A DNA stretch of 64,000 bases, from positions 1,922,001 to 1,986,000 of the forward strand of contig CM074764.1 in assembly GCA_037355855.1 (NCBI GenBank). The letters run 5' to 3'. Shown piece by piece: positions 11,650 to 21,935 of the stretch. Position 1 is the first letter of the stretch, and every line of letters begins with the position of its first letter. Under the pieces are notes generated by a model, which worked only from the letters and a program-made list of their open reading frames with translations, ran no database searches and was not told the DNA's origin. Origin of the DNA: Pseudo-nitzschia pungens (taxonomy: Eukaryota; Bacillariophyta; Bacillariophyceae; Bacillariales; Bacillariaceae). Both the position numbers and the translations under genes were made by a program.

Positions 11650-13012
11650 GTGTATTATCCCCCTTGTATTATCGATGCGTTGCTGCTTGCTGTCCCCCCA
11701 TGTATTATCAACGCGTTGCTGCTGTTTGCTGTCCCCCCTGTATTATCGCCGCGTTTTGTATTATCGAGACGCGTTGCTGCTGCTTGCTGTCCCCCCCTGT
11801 ATTATCGAGACGCGTTGTTGCTGCTTGCTGTCCCCCCCCTGTATGATCGACGCGTTGCTGCTTGCTGCTGCTTGCTGCTGCTTGCTGTCCCCCCTGTATT
11901 ATCGACGCGTTGCTGCTTCCTGTCCCCCCTGTATTATCGAGACGCGTTGTTGCTGCTTGCTGTCCCCCCCCGTATGATCGACGCGTTGCTGCTTGCTGCT
12001 GCTTGCTGTCCCCTCCTGTATTATCGACGCGTTGCTGCTTGCTGTCCCCCCTGTATTATCGACGCGTTGCTGCTTGCTGTCCCCCCCCCTGTATTATCGA
12101 CGCGTTGCTGCTGCTGCTTGCTGTCCACCCTGTATTATCGACGCGTTGCTGCTGCTGCTTGCTGTCCCCCTGTATTATCGACGCGTTGCTGTTTGTATTA
12201 TCGAGGCGTTGCTGCTTGCTGCTTTCTGTCCCCCCTGTATTATCGACGCGTTGCTGTTTGTATTATCGACGCGTTGCTGTTTGTATTATCGACGCGTTGC
12301 TGTTTGTATTATCGACGCGTTGCTGCTGCTTGCTGTCCCCCCTGTAATATCGACGCGTTGCTGCTGCTTGCTGTCCCCCCTGTAATATCGACGCGTTGCT
12401 GCTGCTTGCTGTCCCCCCCCCCTGTATTATCGACGCGTTTGTATTATCGACCCATTGCTGCTGCTTGCTGTCCCCCCCTGTATTATCGACGCGTTGCTGC
12501 TTGCTGCTGCTTGCTGTCCCCCCTGTATTATCGACGCGTTGCTGCTGCTTGCTGTCCCCCCCTGTATTATCGACGCGTTGCTGCTTGCTGTTGCTTGCTG
12601 TCCCCCCTGTATTATCGACGCGTTGCTGCTGCTTGCTGTCCCCCCTGTATTATCGACGCGTGGTTGCTGCTTGCTGTCCCCCCTGTAATATCGACGCGTT
12701 GCTGCTGCTTGCTGTCCCCCCTGTAATATCGACGCGTTGCTGCTGCTTGCTGTCCCCCCTGTAATATCGACGCGTTGCTGCTGCTTGCTGTCCCCCCCCC
12801 TGTATTATCGACGCGTTTGTATTATCGACCCATTGCTGCTGCTTGCTGTCCCCCCCTGTATTATCGACGCGTTGCTGCTTGCTGCTGCTTGCTGTCCCCC
12901 CTGTATTATCGACGCGTTGCTGCTGCTTGCTGTCCCCCCCCCCCTGTATTATCGACGCGTTGCTGCTGCTTGCTGCTTGCTGTCCCCCCTGTACACTATT
13001 ATGTCCCCCCTG
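11650..13012 (+). repeat. CTG-rich satellite of copy 1
   Basis: A tandem array of 36-40 bp units: TGTATTATCGACGCGTTGCT followed by one or more GCTGCTTG, then CTGTCCCCCC. Variants carry TGTAATATC, GAGACGCG or a short TTTGTATTATCGACG spacer unit. All plus frames are open over long distances (frames translating to CIIDALLLLAVPP or VLSTRCCCLLSPP) only because the unit lacks stops. It is not interpreted as coding. Confidence 0.9.
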
Positions 13013-13385
13013 TATTAATTTTTTTTTTCTACATACCGGTATCTCCCTGTACAATTTTTGCATGACGTAACCCTTTTGTGTGATTGAAGTAAATTGGATT
13101 AAAAATTATTGGTTGTGTTGAGTCTAATGTGTCAAATGTGTAAAATGGAATGAAAACGTGACGAGGGACTGAATATCAGGGTCTAGATCTGAACATTTGT
13201 CTAGGACCGTTGGGGGAGTTGAGAAAAGGGAGAAATATGGTTGAGAATAATGGAAAAAAGTTGAGAATAATGGAAAAAAGGTTGTGAAATAAAAAATTGG
13301 GGTCGCGTTTTTTTTAGACAAGTCGCGATTGGGTCGCGATCCGGTCGCGATTGGTCGCGATGGGTCGCGAACCAGTTTTCGGACG
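13013..13385 (+). other. Right subterminal region of copy 1
   Basis: AT-rich tail leading to a cluster of TCGCGA motifs at about 13310-13372 and the terminal repeat ending at 13385. It is conserved in copy 2 (54985-55279). TCGCGA clusters at both ends are what transposase-binding subterminal repeats would look like. Confidence 0.7.
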
Positions 13386-13513
13386 TTGTTCTTCTGCAAT
13401 CCTATCCTCCGTGTTTTGTTGTTTCGCACCGGCGGATAGATCCGTAAGACACCCTTGCTCTCGCCTCGTGTACTGATCCCTTGTCTTCACAAAGCGCTCA
13501 ATTCTTCGAAGAA

Positions 13514-13965
13514 TGTTTGGAGGGCTCGTAAAGCCGTGTAGATTTGTACCCTACGAGGTTTGAGTTTTTTAATTGTTTAATTACATTGTTAAATCCTGAG
13601 TATTTCAATTACTGAGATGATCGTTCCGGACCACCGGATTATCCACTCTCCATTATCATCTCTTGTTTCCTGTTTCTTATCCACACACATATCCTCTGTA
13701 CACGTGTCTACTGGAGGCCGTATATTTATACTTATTGCACTGTAGACTCGGTACTTAGAGTCTTATTTTTCAGTAACCTTGGTAATGTCTCTTCAAGTAA
13801 GTGGTAATGCTGTCTCTGGTCCCTAGTCCCGGTCATTCTTATTCCCTCATGTCTCAAGTCCCGGTCACTCTCATTCCCAGTTCCAGTCCATATTCAATAG
13901 TCTTATTTCATTCAATAGTCTTACGAAGCATATCATACGTGCATACTTGGTATCACGTCCAAACA
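13514..13965 (-). repeat. 5' LTR of Copia element A
   Basis: A 452-bp LTR bounded by TGTTTGG…CCAAACA. It is homologous to the interrupted copy at 2015-2394 and, more distantly, to B's LTRs. The outer flank AAGAC matches 2010-2014. The A leader adjoining it (13498-13513) contains the palindrome ATTCTTCGAAGAAT. Confidence 0.85.
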
Positions 13966-14043
13966 AAGACAGGAGCGTTGATATCGGTGAATTTTCGACA
14001 AGGACTGTCCTTGCCGTGGCAGTAGATCTTCAGCTTTCTGAGC

Positions 14044-14465
14044 TGTTTGGACGTGACCTGCAGTCGTGCTTGAAACAGTAACTTGATTGACATGCATGAT
14101 TCAGAGGAAAGGAAAATTACCTCCTACCGGTCCGAACATTCCCAAGAACTAAAAATAAAAGGTTAAGTACCGAGTCTACAAGAGCTTAAGTGCAATTCTA
14201 CAGAAGCCAGTACACAAATATTTGGGGGCTTGGAATGAATGGACCGGGACAAAGAAACCAATAAATAACACGAGAATACATGGAAGAAAATAATTGATAA
14301 CACGAGAATGCGCGTGATCGAGAGACAAAAGAAATAAGAAATTTAGCAAAATTAGGAAATTAGAGCGGATTCATTTCTGCTCACAATTAAAGTAAGCAAA
14401 CATTAAAACAACAGAAAATCCCCAAACTTGTACAAAATCTACCGACTCTACGAGCCCTCCAAAAA
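14044..14465 (+). repeat. 5' LTR of Copia element B
   Basis: A 422-bp LTR from TGTTTGGACGTGACC to CGAGCCCTCC plus AAAAA (expected AAACA, mutated). It matches the three pieces of the 3' LTR at 35971-36238, 41852-41947 and 43699-43750 with few differences. Confidence 0.9.
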
Positions 14466-14877
14466 TTCTTTGAAGAATTACAAAGCGCTCGTAAAGACGA
14501 ATAGATCTAGTACAGGGAATAAGTATAAGGCTTACATATCTACCTTCCATATACGATACGTCGGATTGATACGAGGGTACGATTGCAGATCGATTCATCG
14601 TACGTCGACGACGGTGGATACGATATAATTGTCAGCAGATCGATCCGGAGCATAGAACGTGGGCAGGGGTACGATTTGGGTCTATCCAGTGGAAACGGAT
14701 AAGATTGCGGTGGACTAAGGGAGCAGACCAAGAGGTATAAAGCCAGTCCTGCAGACAGCACTGATCAGCTGTGGATCTATTCTGGAGAGCTAACAAATCG
14801 CACCGAATACGATCATTGTCGACTTGCTGAGACGAGTACGATTGCGGAATAAAAGAAAATACGACGACGATTAATTA

Positions 14878-15950
14878 ATGGAAGATATACAACAACAAGC
14901 AGAATTAAGAGAAAGAGGCAGGCGACAACTCGCAGATGCACAAAGAAGAAGAGAAGAGAGAAGCAGAGAGAGGACCCAGAGAGAGTTAGAAGAAGAGGAG
15001 CTGAGTGTTGAAGATCCAAACGAGGAAGGTCTGGCGGCAGAGCTTGCGGCAGTGGATCAGCGGATTGGAGAAAACGATTCATCGAGCAGCGACGACAGCA
15101 GCAGCAGTAGTGACGATTCCTCCGAAAGTGATTACAATTCGGAGACCGATTCAGAGAAAAGCTATTCAAGTGATTCCAGCAGTGATTCCAACATGCCGTA
15201 CACCAAAGTTCCTAAGCTGTCCAATGCAGGGGATGTCGATTTTGAAGGATGGTTCCGACAGTTCCTAGCCCATGCAAGTAGAAGCAAGTACGAGGCGTTC
15301 GTGAGGGCAAAACAGCATCCAGATCTACTAAGTGACAGTCATTCAGCATCCTACGAATCCATGACCAGCGCACAGAGAAAGGCAATGAGAAAACACACCA
15401 GAGCCATAGATGATTTGAATACGGCATTCCACAACAACAATACCGGATTTGCCATTATCGAGAAGTCCAAGCTTGACAATGAAGTGACCCAAGAGCAGAA
15501 TGACATAACCAAAGAGAATTGGCCCCGAGGCAGAGTGCACAGGATTTTTGATGAGCTGTTCAAACTATACAGGAGGACGGATACGTCAGATAGGATTCAG
15601 CTGGATAAGGATCGAAAGGCAATCAGGATGGGGGCTTTGGACCATCCCAAGGAGATCTTTGAGAAGATATACGGGCTGATTCAGAAATACCAATTCAAAA
15701 CAATTCAACCTACAAATGAAGAGTTATTTGCCACATTGTTGCATGCAATCCCACCATACCTGGTGATTACCATCACCAATCAGCTGAATGAATTGAAGGA
15801 AAAGGGAGTGAATGACTTTGATATTTGGGAACGCCTTGAGAAGACAGCGACCAACTTGTACAGTTCCGTGGTGATATTGAAAGGGAGAGGAGGCGGCAGT
15901 ACCATCAGGGACATGAGCCTGATCGGCGCTGACACATTCAGGGATCCCAG
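14878..15950 (+). pseudogene. Gag of Copia element B
   Basis: A Gag protein with a charged, coiled-coil-like N-terminus (EDIQQQAELRERGRRQL onward), an acidic/serine-rich linker and a capsid-like core DVDFEGWFRQFLAHASRSKY shared with A's gag (5964-7274). The start ATG follows ATTAATTA. The reading frame shifts near 15950: the zinc knuckle YYCQGENHKAFQCPRR is found only in the next frame (from about 15957). In A the knuckle is in the same frame as the core, so the shift here is probably a mutation and not programmed frameshifting. Confidence 0.8.
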
Positions 15951-15956
15951 AGACCA

Positions 15957-17238
15957 GTGGACAAGCAAGATTATCTGTATTATTGTCAAGGCGAGAACCA
16001 CAAGGCTTTTCAGTGTCCAAGAAGGCAGGCCGGATTACCCAAGATCCAAGCAGGTGACAACAATATCAGTGGTGGGGGCAACAATGGAGGCAACAACGGA
16101 GGAAGCAATGGAGGCAACGGAAGAAGGAATGGCAACGGCGGGATGATTTGCAACATCTGTGGGAAGCGGCATCCAACTGAAAGGTGTTGGGAGGATGAAA
16201 GAAACAAGGACAAGCGCCCACGCAACTGGAAATCATCTTTGAAGCCAGCGCGAGACATGCAGGGAGCTGCTATGAGTATGGATTACAACAGTGTTCAGTG
16301 TGATTTCATTCTGGCGTCCATCATGTTGTCCACCATGCAAACTCAATCATCAATAGCATTGCAATTATGGAACACTCAACAATCAGGAGATGATGCGCCC
16401 AAGGGATTTGATCTACTTTATGATGACAATGTGTTTGTGTTTGACAGTGGAGCAACAAGCCACAGCTCCAACAGTTTAAGGGGCGCCATCAACCTCCATA
16501 ACAATTCAACAACCATTACAACACAGAGTGGAGATATGCAATCCTGCACAGTTGGTGATTTATTTTGTGAGAAATTGGATAACAAAGGCAAGTTTCAAAA
16601 CAGGATGATGTTGAGCAACGTGAGTTTTAATCCAAAATTTGCATTTAATTTGTTCTCAGCCAATGTTGCCATGGAGAGTGGATGGAGCGCTGAAGGCAGC
16701 AAGAGCAAAGGCTGGACCCTGAAGAAAGGCAATATGGAGTTGAGATTTGATATCAGAGTGCCTACGTTGACGAGTTGTGTGTGGGTTGGCTACTTCAGAA
16801 GAGTTGAAGACACCAAGGAAATGAATGCAGCAGCCGTTGGAGACGCCACAGGACCAGGGGTGAAGCTAAATATCAACCAAGCCCACAAACTCCTGGGGCA
16901 CGCCAATGAGAGGAAGGTTCGAGCAACAGCCAAGGCGTTGAAGTGGATCATCACAGAAGGACCTCTGCAGCCCTGTGAGGACTGTGCCAAAGCCAAGGCA
17001 AAGCGCAAAGTGTTTCCCATAGTCAACACCCACCAAGTTGCAGGGCAACCAGGAGGGTGGCTGTTCCTGGATATGGCATCAGTGAAGAAGCCTCAGGATG
17101 GATCCCCATTTATTGCCAAACCAAATTTCCGGATGATTGTGGATGAGTACTCTGGATGCAGATTTGTGCAATTCTTCAAGCACAAAGATGATATGGTTGA
17201 ACCAACGTGTGAATTGATTCACCACTGGAATATCAAGG
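15957..17238 (+). pseudogene. B pol, N-terminal part: zinc knuckles, protease, start of integrase
   Basis: In frame order: a degenerate knuckle CQGENHKAFQC, a glycine/asparagine-rich linker, a second knuckle CNICGKRHPTERC, and an aspartic protease with DSGATSH (about 16443). Then come the integrase zinc-binding module (HKLLGHANERK … CEDCAKAKAKRK, about 16885-17010) and the start of the integrase core (LFLDMAS … MIVDEYSGCRFVQFF). The frame is cut at 17238 by element C and resumes at 21288 after the TSD CAAGG. No ATG is present near 15957; the segment depends on the upstream gag. Confidence 0.85.
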
Positions 17239-17664
17239 TATTAAATTGTAACCGTGACACGATCCACTCCATATGCGCACCATGCGCAAAATAGTTTTCT
17301 ACAGGGTTTCCAGTACTGCTTATAAACAAGCAGCAAACACAACAAGACAGCAACATCGATTCCCCGACAAGATTGCTGTCATCACTTCTTTAGTTTAACT
17401 CTGATTTGAATACCTTGATACCTACATCCTGCTCACTGAGCAACTCCCTGTAGAACTACAAATCTAGGATCTAACTGACTGTGCCAAGTGGTAGTTAGAA
17501 TAGATCCGGCCAACTGTCTTCCCCTTTGGTCGTAGTGGTGAATCCGAGACTATCGATAGAACAGACCGGCACCTCAACCGGTTTGCATGCCTTTGCCATT
17601 ACAACCAACAATATCTCCAAGCTTGCTCCTTATTCCCTGAGCTAAGCTCAGCTACATTTTAACA
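17239..17664 (+). repeat. 5' LTR of element C
   Basis: 426 bp, TATTAAATTGTAACC…CTACATTTTAACA. Fragment G's LTR has the canonical TG…CA form, TGTTAAA/TTTAACA, so C's first TA is a TG-to-TA change present in both of C's LTRs. Confidence 0.9.
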
Positions 17665-17681
17665 GATTAACAGTCGCAAGC
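17665..17681 (+). promoter_or_regulatory. Primer-binding site of element C
   Basis: GATTAACAGTCGCAAGC immediately follows the 5' LTR. Its complement, ending GACTGTTAATC, has the form of a tRNA anticodon arm: loop CTGTTAA with anticodon GUU (Asn), stem TGCGA/TCGCA. Priming from inside the anticodon arm is known for Drosophila copia, which uses a tRNA-iMet half. The identical motif adjoins the 5' LTRs of G and D. Confidence 0.6.
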
Positions 17682-18361
17682 TTATTGTAAGCTTGCAAAG
17701 CTGGAGATCTACAAGCAACGAAAAAACAAGAATAACAACGACGACGACGAAAGACCGAATCGACGCTGTTTACAGTTTTAATTCTACACTGGAACACCAA
17801 GCTCCCTGTTGCGAGGCCGTTCCAGGTATTATTATTCTTCTTGTTATTACGGATAAAACGGTACAAACGGCGTCTCCAAACTCCAAGAACTGACGGAGAA
17901 AGAATTTTTTGAAATTCTTACTGCTGCTGCACCCTTTTCTTTCGTCCCGACACGACGTGCCCCTGTTATTGCTGATACGGCGCTTTTGGAACCGCTTTTG
18001 GAACCACAACGGTCTTTCAAAAATACGACGGTGTTTCAGAAACGGTGTCCCCAAGCCACAACGTTTACAACGGTGTCCCACAAACAACGGTGTTTCGAAC
18101 GACTACAACGACGAACGACAACAACGGTGTTTCGAACGACAACAACGACGAACGAAAACAATACGACAACACACAGCAATAACCTTCGCGTACAGCTGTA
18201 TCCACGACTGTATCCCCAGGCACATTTATCACTGTTCCCCTGCTTAGATACAAGATACAACACATCTTCCCTTGTACCTTATTTTATCTCTCGGATTCCC
18301 GCTCGCTCGAACCTCTCTTTTATTTTGGATCTTATCCCTTCGAATTTCAGACAATTCCTTT

Positions 18362-20485
18362 ATGCCTCGTCGACGCACCCGACAAAGCGCTCCCTTTCCC
18401 CCATCCTACCAAGATCAATACAGAGACCTCCGGTCTATTATCACTGCATCCCATTCTCTTTTTGATCGCCCAATGGCCTCTGACGAATCCGCCAACATGT
18501 CCGCTGAGCCTGCCGCAGACACTGCAATCGCTGATGCCGCCCACAACACCCCAACTGAAACCACACCTGATGATACCGCCGCCAGCCCACTCCCAAGGGC
18601 TGCCAGTAACCTTACCACACACTTCGATCATCATTGTGCTCGTGCCCTTGCCGCACTGTTTGACGTCAGTGATCCGCAATCCTTACTCTGTAATGCTCTC
18701 ATTGCTTCTGGTATCACCACATGGCGAAAATTCATTCGATTGACTGCGCCCATTGTCAACCAACTCCAGTACCGTGATACTCGCAACAACTACTTTGACC
18801 TTCCCCCTTTCACCTCTATCCAACTGCTTCAATTTGTTAAATTCCGTGACCACCTCAATGCCTCGAAACAACCTTATCGTGATGTCACTCTTTACACGGC
18901 TGACGCATTTGATGCTTTTGTTGACAATCTCGATGATGGTACTATCATGTGTCCTCCACGGTCATCTGTTCCTTCCCCCAGCTCCGTTTCCCCTTCCACT
19001 CTCAGGACCTCTAAAAGCGAAGACCAAATCAAGTTTGAACAATGGAGCAAACGATCCCATGACGTCACTGTTTTCAATGTTTATAAAAATGACGCCCGTT
19101 TTGAAACCTGGGTCACTGGATTTCGTGCCCAGCTGGCTGAATATGATATTGATGTCGACACCTTCCTTGACCCTGACTGGGACCATTCCACTCTTACCCC
19201 ATTTGGAAAGAAATTGTTCGACAAGCAATGCAAATTCTTTTGGGTCCTCTTACTTCGGGTCTTCCGCTCTGACCTTTCCTACACCTGTGTCCAGAGTCAC
19301 ACCAGCACATGCGATGGCAGAGCTGCCTACTTTGAGTTCCTCAACCTCCGAGAATCCACACACACTCATGAATTTGATGTGGCTGGACAATCACAGCTCC
19401 TTCAACGCCTCAACCTCGCCGACTGGAAGGACTCCACTGTCCGTTTCCTTACTAAATGGTTTGAAATCTACGACAATCTCTGCCAGATGACTGCTCCTGC
19501 TCTCCCAATGAAATATCACATGCTTCGTTCCACTCTTCTCCATGCTGTTGCTTATGATGCTAGCCTCAGTGACCAATTTTCTAAGATTCCGATGCCTTCT
19601 GCACATGCCTCTGATTCCGTTGAAGTTAAACACATTCTTCAACTCAAGACCACGCTACTTGCCGAAGCCACTCGATTGGATGCACGTGCTGTTCTCACAT
19701 TACCCAAATCAAGAGCTGATATGAACTTCCAGGCCAATTTTCACAGTGCCTTCCCTTATCTTGACTCCTCTGCATTCACCGATGACTTTGTCAATGACGT
19801 TCACACCTACGCTGCGTTTCGTGCTAGTTCCACATCTGATAGCTCTGTTGACCCTTTGGCCTTGTCCCATCGGCTTCCCCATGCCATATGGTCTACCTTG
19901 AGCCCTGTTGCTAAGCAACTCTGGACTCAATTTCCATTCGCTGACCGCCAAACAATTGTTCTCAACCTGAACCCCAACAAATTTCATGAGCCTCAACCCA
20001 GTCCCACGCCTGGTTCTGGCCAACCTGTTGGACGTCACGCATACTTCCATTCCACCCATGCTTCCCCTGAACAAACTAGTCCTGATCCCTTTTCCAGTGC
20101 TCCTCCTGATGACTTGTCACCTGATCATGATACGGACGCCTCCGATGCTTTGGTTACCCAATGGATTGCCCGGCAGCACGGTTCCCAACCCACCGGCTCA
20201 TACCAACAACTTGCCAAGCAGGGCTCTCTATATACACACCCAACACGTTCTTCCACCATCGGGAAATCACCTTCCAAATCCAAGCTTCCCCTCGCCTCTT
20301 CCATGTCACCTGGCCATCCAGCTCGGCTCCTTGCTGACAACCCCAAGGCCCCTACCAAACTCGTTGCCCGCATGGCTGATGGCTCTCAATCTGTTGTTGC
20401 CCATTTCGATGATCCTATCGCTGGCCAGTCTGTTACTCATCTTCTCCAAACCCACACCAGTCCTCACAACTGGTCACTCTGCTAA
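18362..20485 (+). CDS. Gag-like protein of element C
   Basis: About 707 residues if started at the ATG at 18362 (MPRRRTRQSAPF), a more plausible start than the in-frame ATG at 18272, which adds a hydrophobic stretch. After a low-complexity N-terminus, a conserved module of about 120 residues (FDHHCARALAALF … TTWRKFIRL … LQYRDT) aligns with the fragment in G (FDPHVTHILRNFL … NTWGEFRFL … LQYEDQ). A longer helical region and a Pro/Ser-rich C-terminus follow. No CCHC knuckle, DSG protease motif or RT motif is present. The Gag role is inferred from position between LTRs and family conservation, not from a named domain. Confidence 0.65.
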   Translation: MPRRRTRQSAPFPPSYQDQYRDLRSIITASHSLFDRPMASDESANMSAEPAADTAIADAAHNTPTETTPDDTAASPLPRAASNLTTHFDHHCARALAALFDVSDPQSLLCNALIASGITTWRKFIRLTAPIVNQLQYRDTRNNYFDLPPFTSIQLLQFVKFRDHLNASKQPYRDVTLYTADAFDAFVDNLDDGTIMCPPRSSVPSPSSVSPSTLRTSKSEDQIKFEQWSKRSHDVTVFNVYKNDARFETWVTGFRAQLAEYDIDVDTFLDPDWDHSTLTPFGKKLFDKQCKFFWVLLLRVFRSDLSYTCVQSHTSTCDGRAAYFEFLNLRESTHTHEFDVAGQSQLLQRLNLADWKDSTVRFLTKWFEIYDNLCQMTAPALPMKYHMLRSTLLHAVAYDASLSDQFSKIPMPSAHASDSVEVKHILQLKTTLLAEATRLDARAVLTLPKSRADMNFQANFHSAFPYLDSSAFTDDFVNDVHTYAAFRASSTSDSSVDPLALSHRLPHAIWSTLSPVAKQLWTQFPFADRQTIVLNLNPNKFHEPQPSPTPGSGQPVGRHAYFHSTHASPEQTSPDPFSSAPPDDLSPDHDTDASDALVTQWIARQHGSQPTGSYQQLAKQGSLYTHPTRSSTIGKSPSKSKLPLASSMSPGHPARLLADNPKAPTKLVARMADGSQSVVAHFDDPIAGQSVTHLLQTHTSPHNWSLC

Positions 20486-20861
20486 CGTGCTTCCATTTCT
20501 GTCTCCTTCTTGTCCTCTGCCTCATTCCCTTTCGTCATCTGGGGCGTTCTCTTCAGAGATGCCATTGGCAATATGCAGAGTCCCAACAACATCCGCTCAT
20601 ACAGATCCCACACCAAACATGGGGCGCATCTTCCAGCTGATATCGCCCAACAACAGGGCGCATCTTCAGGCTCTGTGCCATCACTTATCCACATGGGGCG
20701 CATCTCACCTGCGCTATTGCCCATCCCTTTACTCAACGTGGGGCGCAACCTATGCGCTATTGCCCATACTTGCTTTCATTTATTTCCGTCTGTGTCACAG
20801 CTCCAACATGTCCATGACAACGAAGAAAGATTCTCTTGCTTCCCTGATCATAGATGGGGCG
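20486..20861 (+). repeat. 3' UTR of element C with GGGGCGCA repeats
   Basis: Non-coding sequence between the gag stop and the 3' LTR, with five spaced copies of (T/A)GGGGCG(C/T)A at about 20627, 20655, 20696, 20740 and 20855. The last one acts as the purine-rich junction (AGATGGGGCG) before the LTR. The corresponding region of H has about nine copies. Confidence 0.7.
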
Positions 20862-21287
20862 TATTAAATTGTAACCGTGACACGATCCACTCCATATGCG
20901 CACCATGCGCAAAATAGTTTTCTACAGGGTTTCCAGTACTGCTTATAAACAAGCAGCAAACACAACAAGACAGCAACATCGATTCCCCGACAAGATTGCT
21001 GTCATCACTTCTTTAGTTTAACTCTGATTTGAATACCTTGATACCTACATCCTGCTCACTGAGCAACTCCCTGTAGAACTACAAATCTAGGATCTAACTG
21101 ACTGTGCCAAGTGGTAGTTAGAATAGATCCGGCCAACTGTCTTCCCCTTTGGTCGTAGTGGTGAATCCGAGACTATCGATAGAACAGACCGGCACCTCAA
21201 CCGGTTTGCATGCCTTTGCCATTACAACCAACAATATCTCCAAGCTTGCTCCTTATTCCCTGAGCTAAGCTCAGCTACATTTTAACA
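20862..21287 (+). repeat. 3' LTR of element C
   Basis: 426 bp, identical by eye to 17239-17664, followed by the TSD CAAGG. Confidence 0.9.
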
Positions 21288-21935
21288 CAAGGGCCTGCAA
21301 GTTCAACGCATGAGATGTGATCCTGCAGGCGAAAATGAAGCTCTGGAAGATAGGATGAAGTCAGCAGATTGGAAGATACCTGCTGATTTTGAGTATACCT
21401 CTGTGGATACCCCTCAGCAAAACAGCGTGGCTGAGACTGCTATTTACACTACAGTGTGTCATGCTATGGCTCTGTGCAGCCATGCCCAGGTTCCACGTAA
21501 GTGCAGATACAGAATGTTCCCTCTGGCTGTCCATTGTGCTGTACAAGTGGACAGGCTCGTGGTCACCAAGGTCAATGGAATATGGGCCACCAAGCATGAG
21601 CATTTTTCGGGCAAGCTACCAACCTATACACACCACCTACGAGTGTTTGGTGAGGCAGGAGTTGTAAGAAGGAAGCGCAAGACAAGCCCTAAAACCAACT
21701 ACAGGGGCAAGACCTACATGTTTGCAGGATATTGTCCCAACAAGCCGGGTGATTGTTATCTGATGTATCACCCCGAGTCGAATATCATGACAGAAACTCA
21801 AGATGTTCTTTGGTTAAATCGACAATATTTTGCAACCGCAACCTCCCCGGCTGAGCTTCCGTTTGACTATTTTGAGTCCCTGGACGGCAAATACGGTGCC
21901 ATCCAACGCCCAAAAGAACATGAAGGTATCAATCG
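21288..21935 (+). pseudogene. B pol, integrase core (second part)
   Basis: Continues the integrase of B after element C. It contains the second catalytic Asp region (MRCDPAGENEALED) and the Glu region (DTPQQNSVAETAIYT), the D and E of the D,D35E triad of Copia integrases. The Copia integrase C-terminal segment (VFGEAGVVRRKRKTSPK … GYCPNKPGDCYLMYHP) follows. The frame enters the LTR of element D at 21936 and stops there. It resumes at 34005 after the TSD AATCG. Confidence 0.85.

Larger units (their letters stand above)
7830..13385 (+). mobile_element. CGTCC-TIR element, copy 1 (complete)
   Basis: A 5556-bp element with perfect terminal inverted repeats of about 23 bp (CGTCCGAAAACTGGTTCGCG and three more bases), flanked by the dinucleotide TT at 7828-7829 and 13386-13387. 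It is inserted in the leader of Copia A; removing it rejoins sequence matching the leader of B. TCGCGA motifs crowd both ends: four on the left, about six in the last 60 bp on the right. From left to right it holds an AT-rich zone, a 45-48 bp minisatellite (8334-8660), a unique block (8660-9512), a 181-bp satellite (9513-10375), a B-box site, a GTAC-rich spacer, a D/R-coding low-complexity zone (11100-11640) and a CTG-rich satellite (11650-13012). No transposase is found, so it is presumably non-autonomous. Subterminal repeats plus a 2-bp TSD recall CACTA elements, but the termini are not CACTA. Confidence 0.85.
2015..13965 (-). mobile_element. Copia-type LTR retrotransposon A (deleted, with nested insertions)
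   Basis: The ends are TGTTTGGAGGGC at 2015 and CACGTCCAAACA at 13965, flanked by a 5-bp TSD, AAGAC, at 2010-2014 and 13966-13970. The element reads on the minus strand: 5' LTR 13514-13965, leader 7275-7829 plus 13386-13513, gag 5964-7274, 3' LTR from 2015. Nested in it are the TIR element 7830-13385 and the C-family fragment H. No protease, integrase or reverse transcriptase remains. Satellite and unassigned DNA occupy 3376-5963 where pol should be, so A is dead. Confidence 0.85.
17239..21287 (+). mobile_element. Element C: gag-only LTR retrotransposon
   Basis: A complete 4049-bp insertion in B's integrase region with a perfect TSD, CAAGG, at 17234-17238 and 21288-21292. The two 426-bp LTRs appear identical, so the insertion is recent. 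Inside is one long frame coding a Gag-like protein (18362-20485). There is no protease, RT, RNase H or integrase. It therefore fits the terminal-repeat-with-GAG class and should need enzymes from another element. Relatives are G, H and the old remnant Z. Confidence 0.85.

Noticed and set aside
11650..13018. Long open frames (over 350 codons) of CIIDALLLLAVPP / VLSTRCCCLLSPP type
   Set aside because: They follow the 37-40 bp satellite unit, exist in several frames at once, and change frame with unit length; no protein-like composition.
15950..15957. Programmed frameshift between gag and pol of Copia B
   Set aside because: In element A the zinc knuckle is in frame with the Gag core, and B carries several other frame breaks, so an ordinary mutation is the simpler reading.
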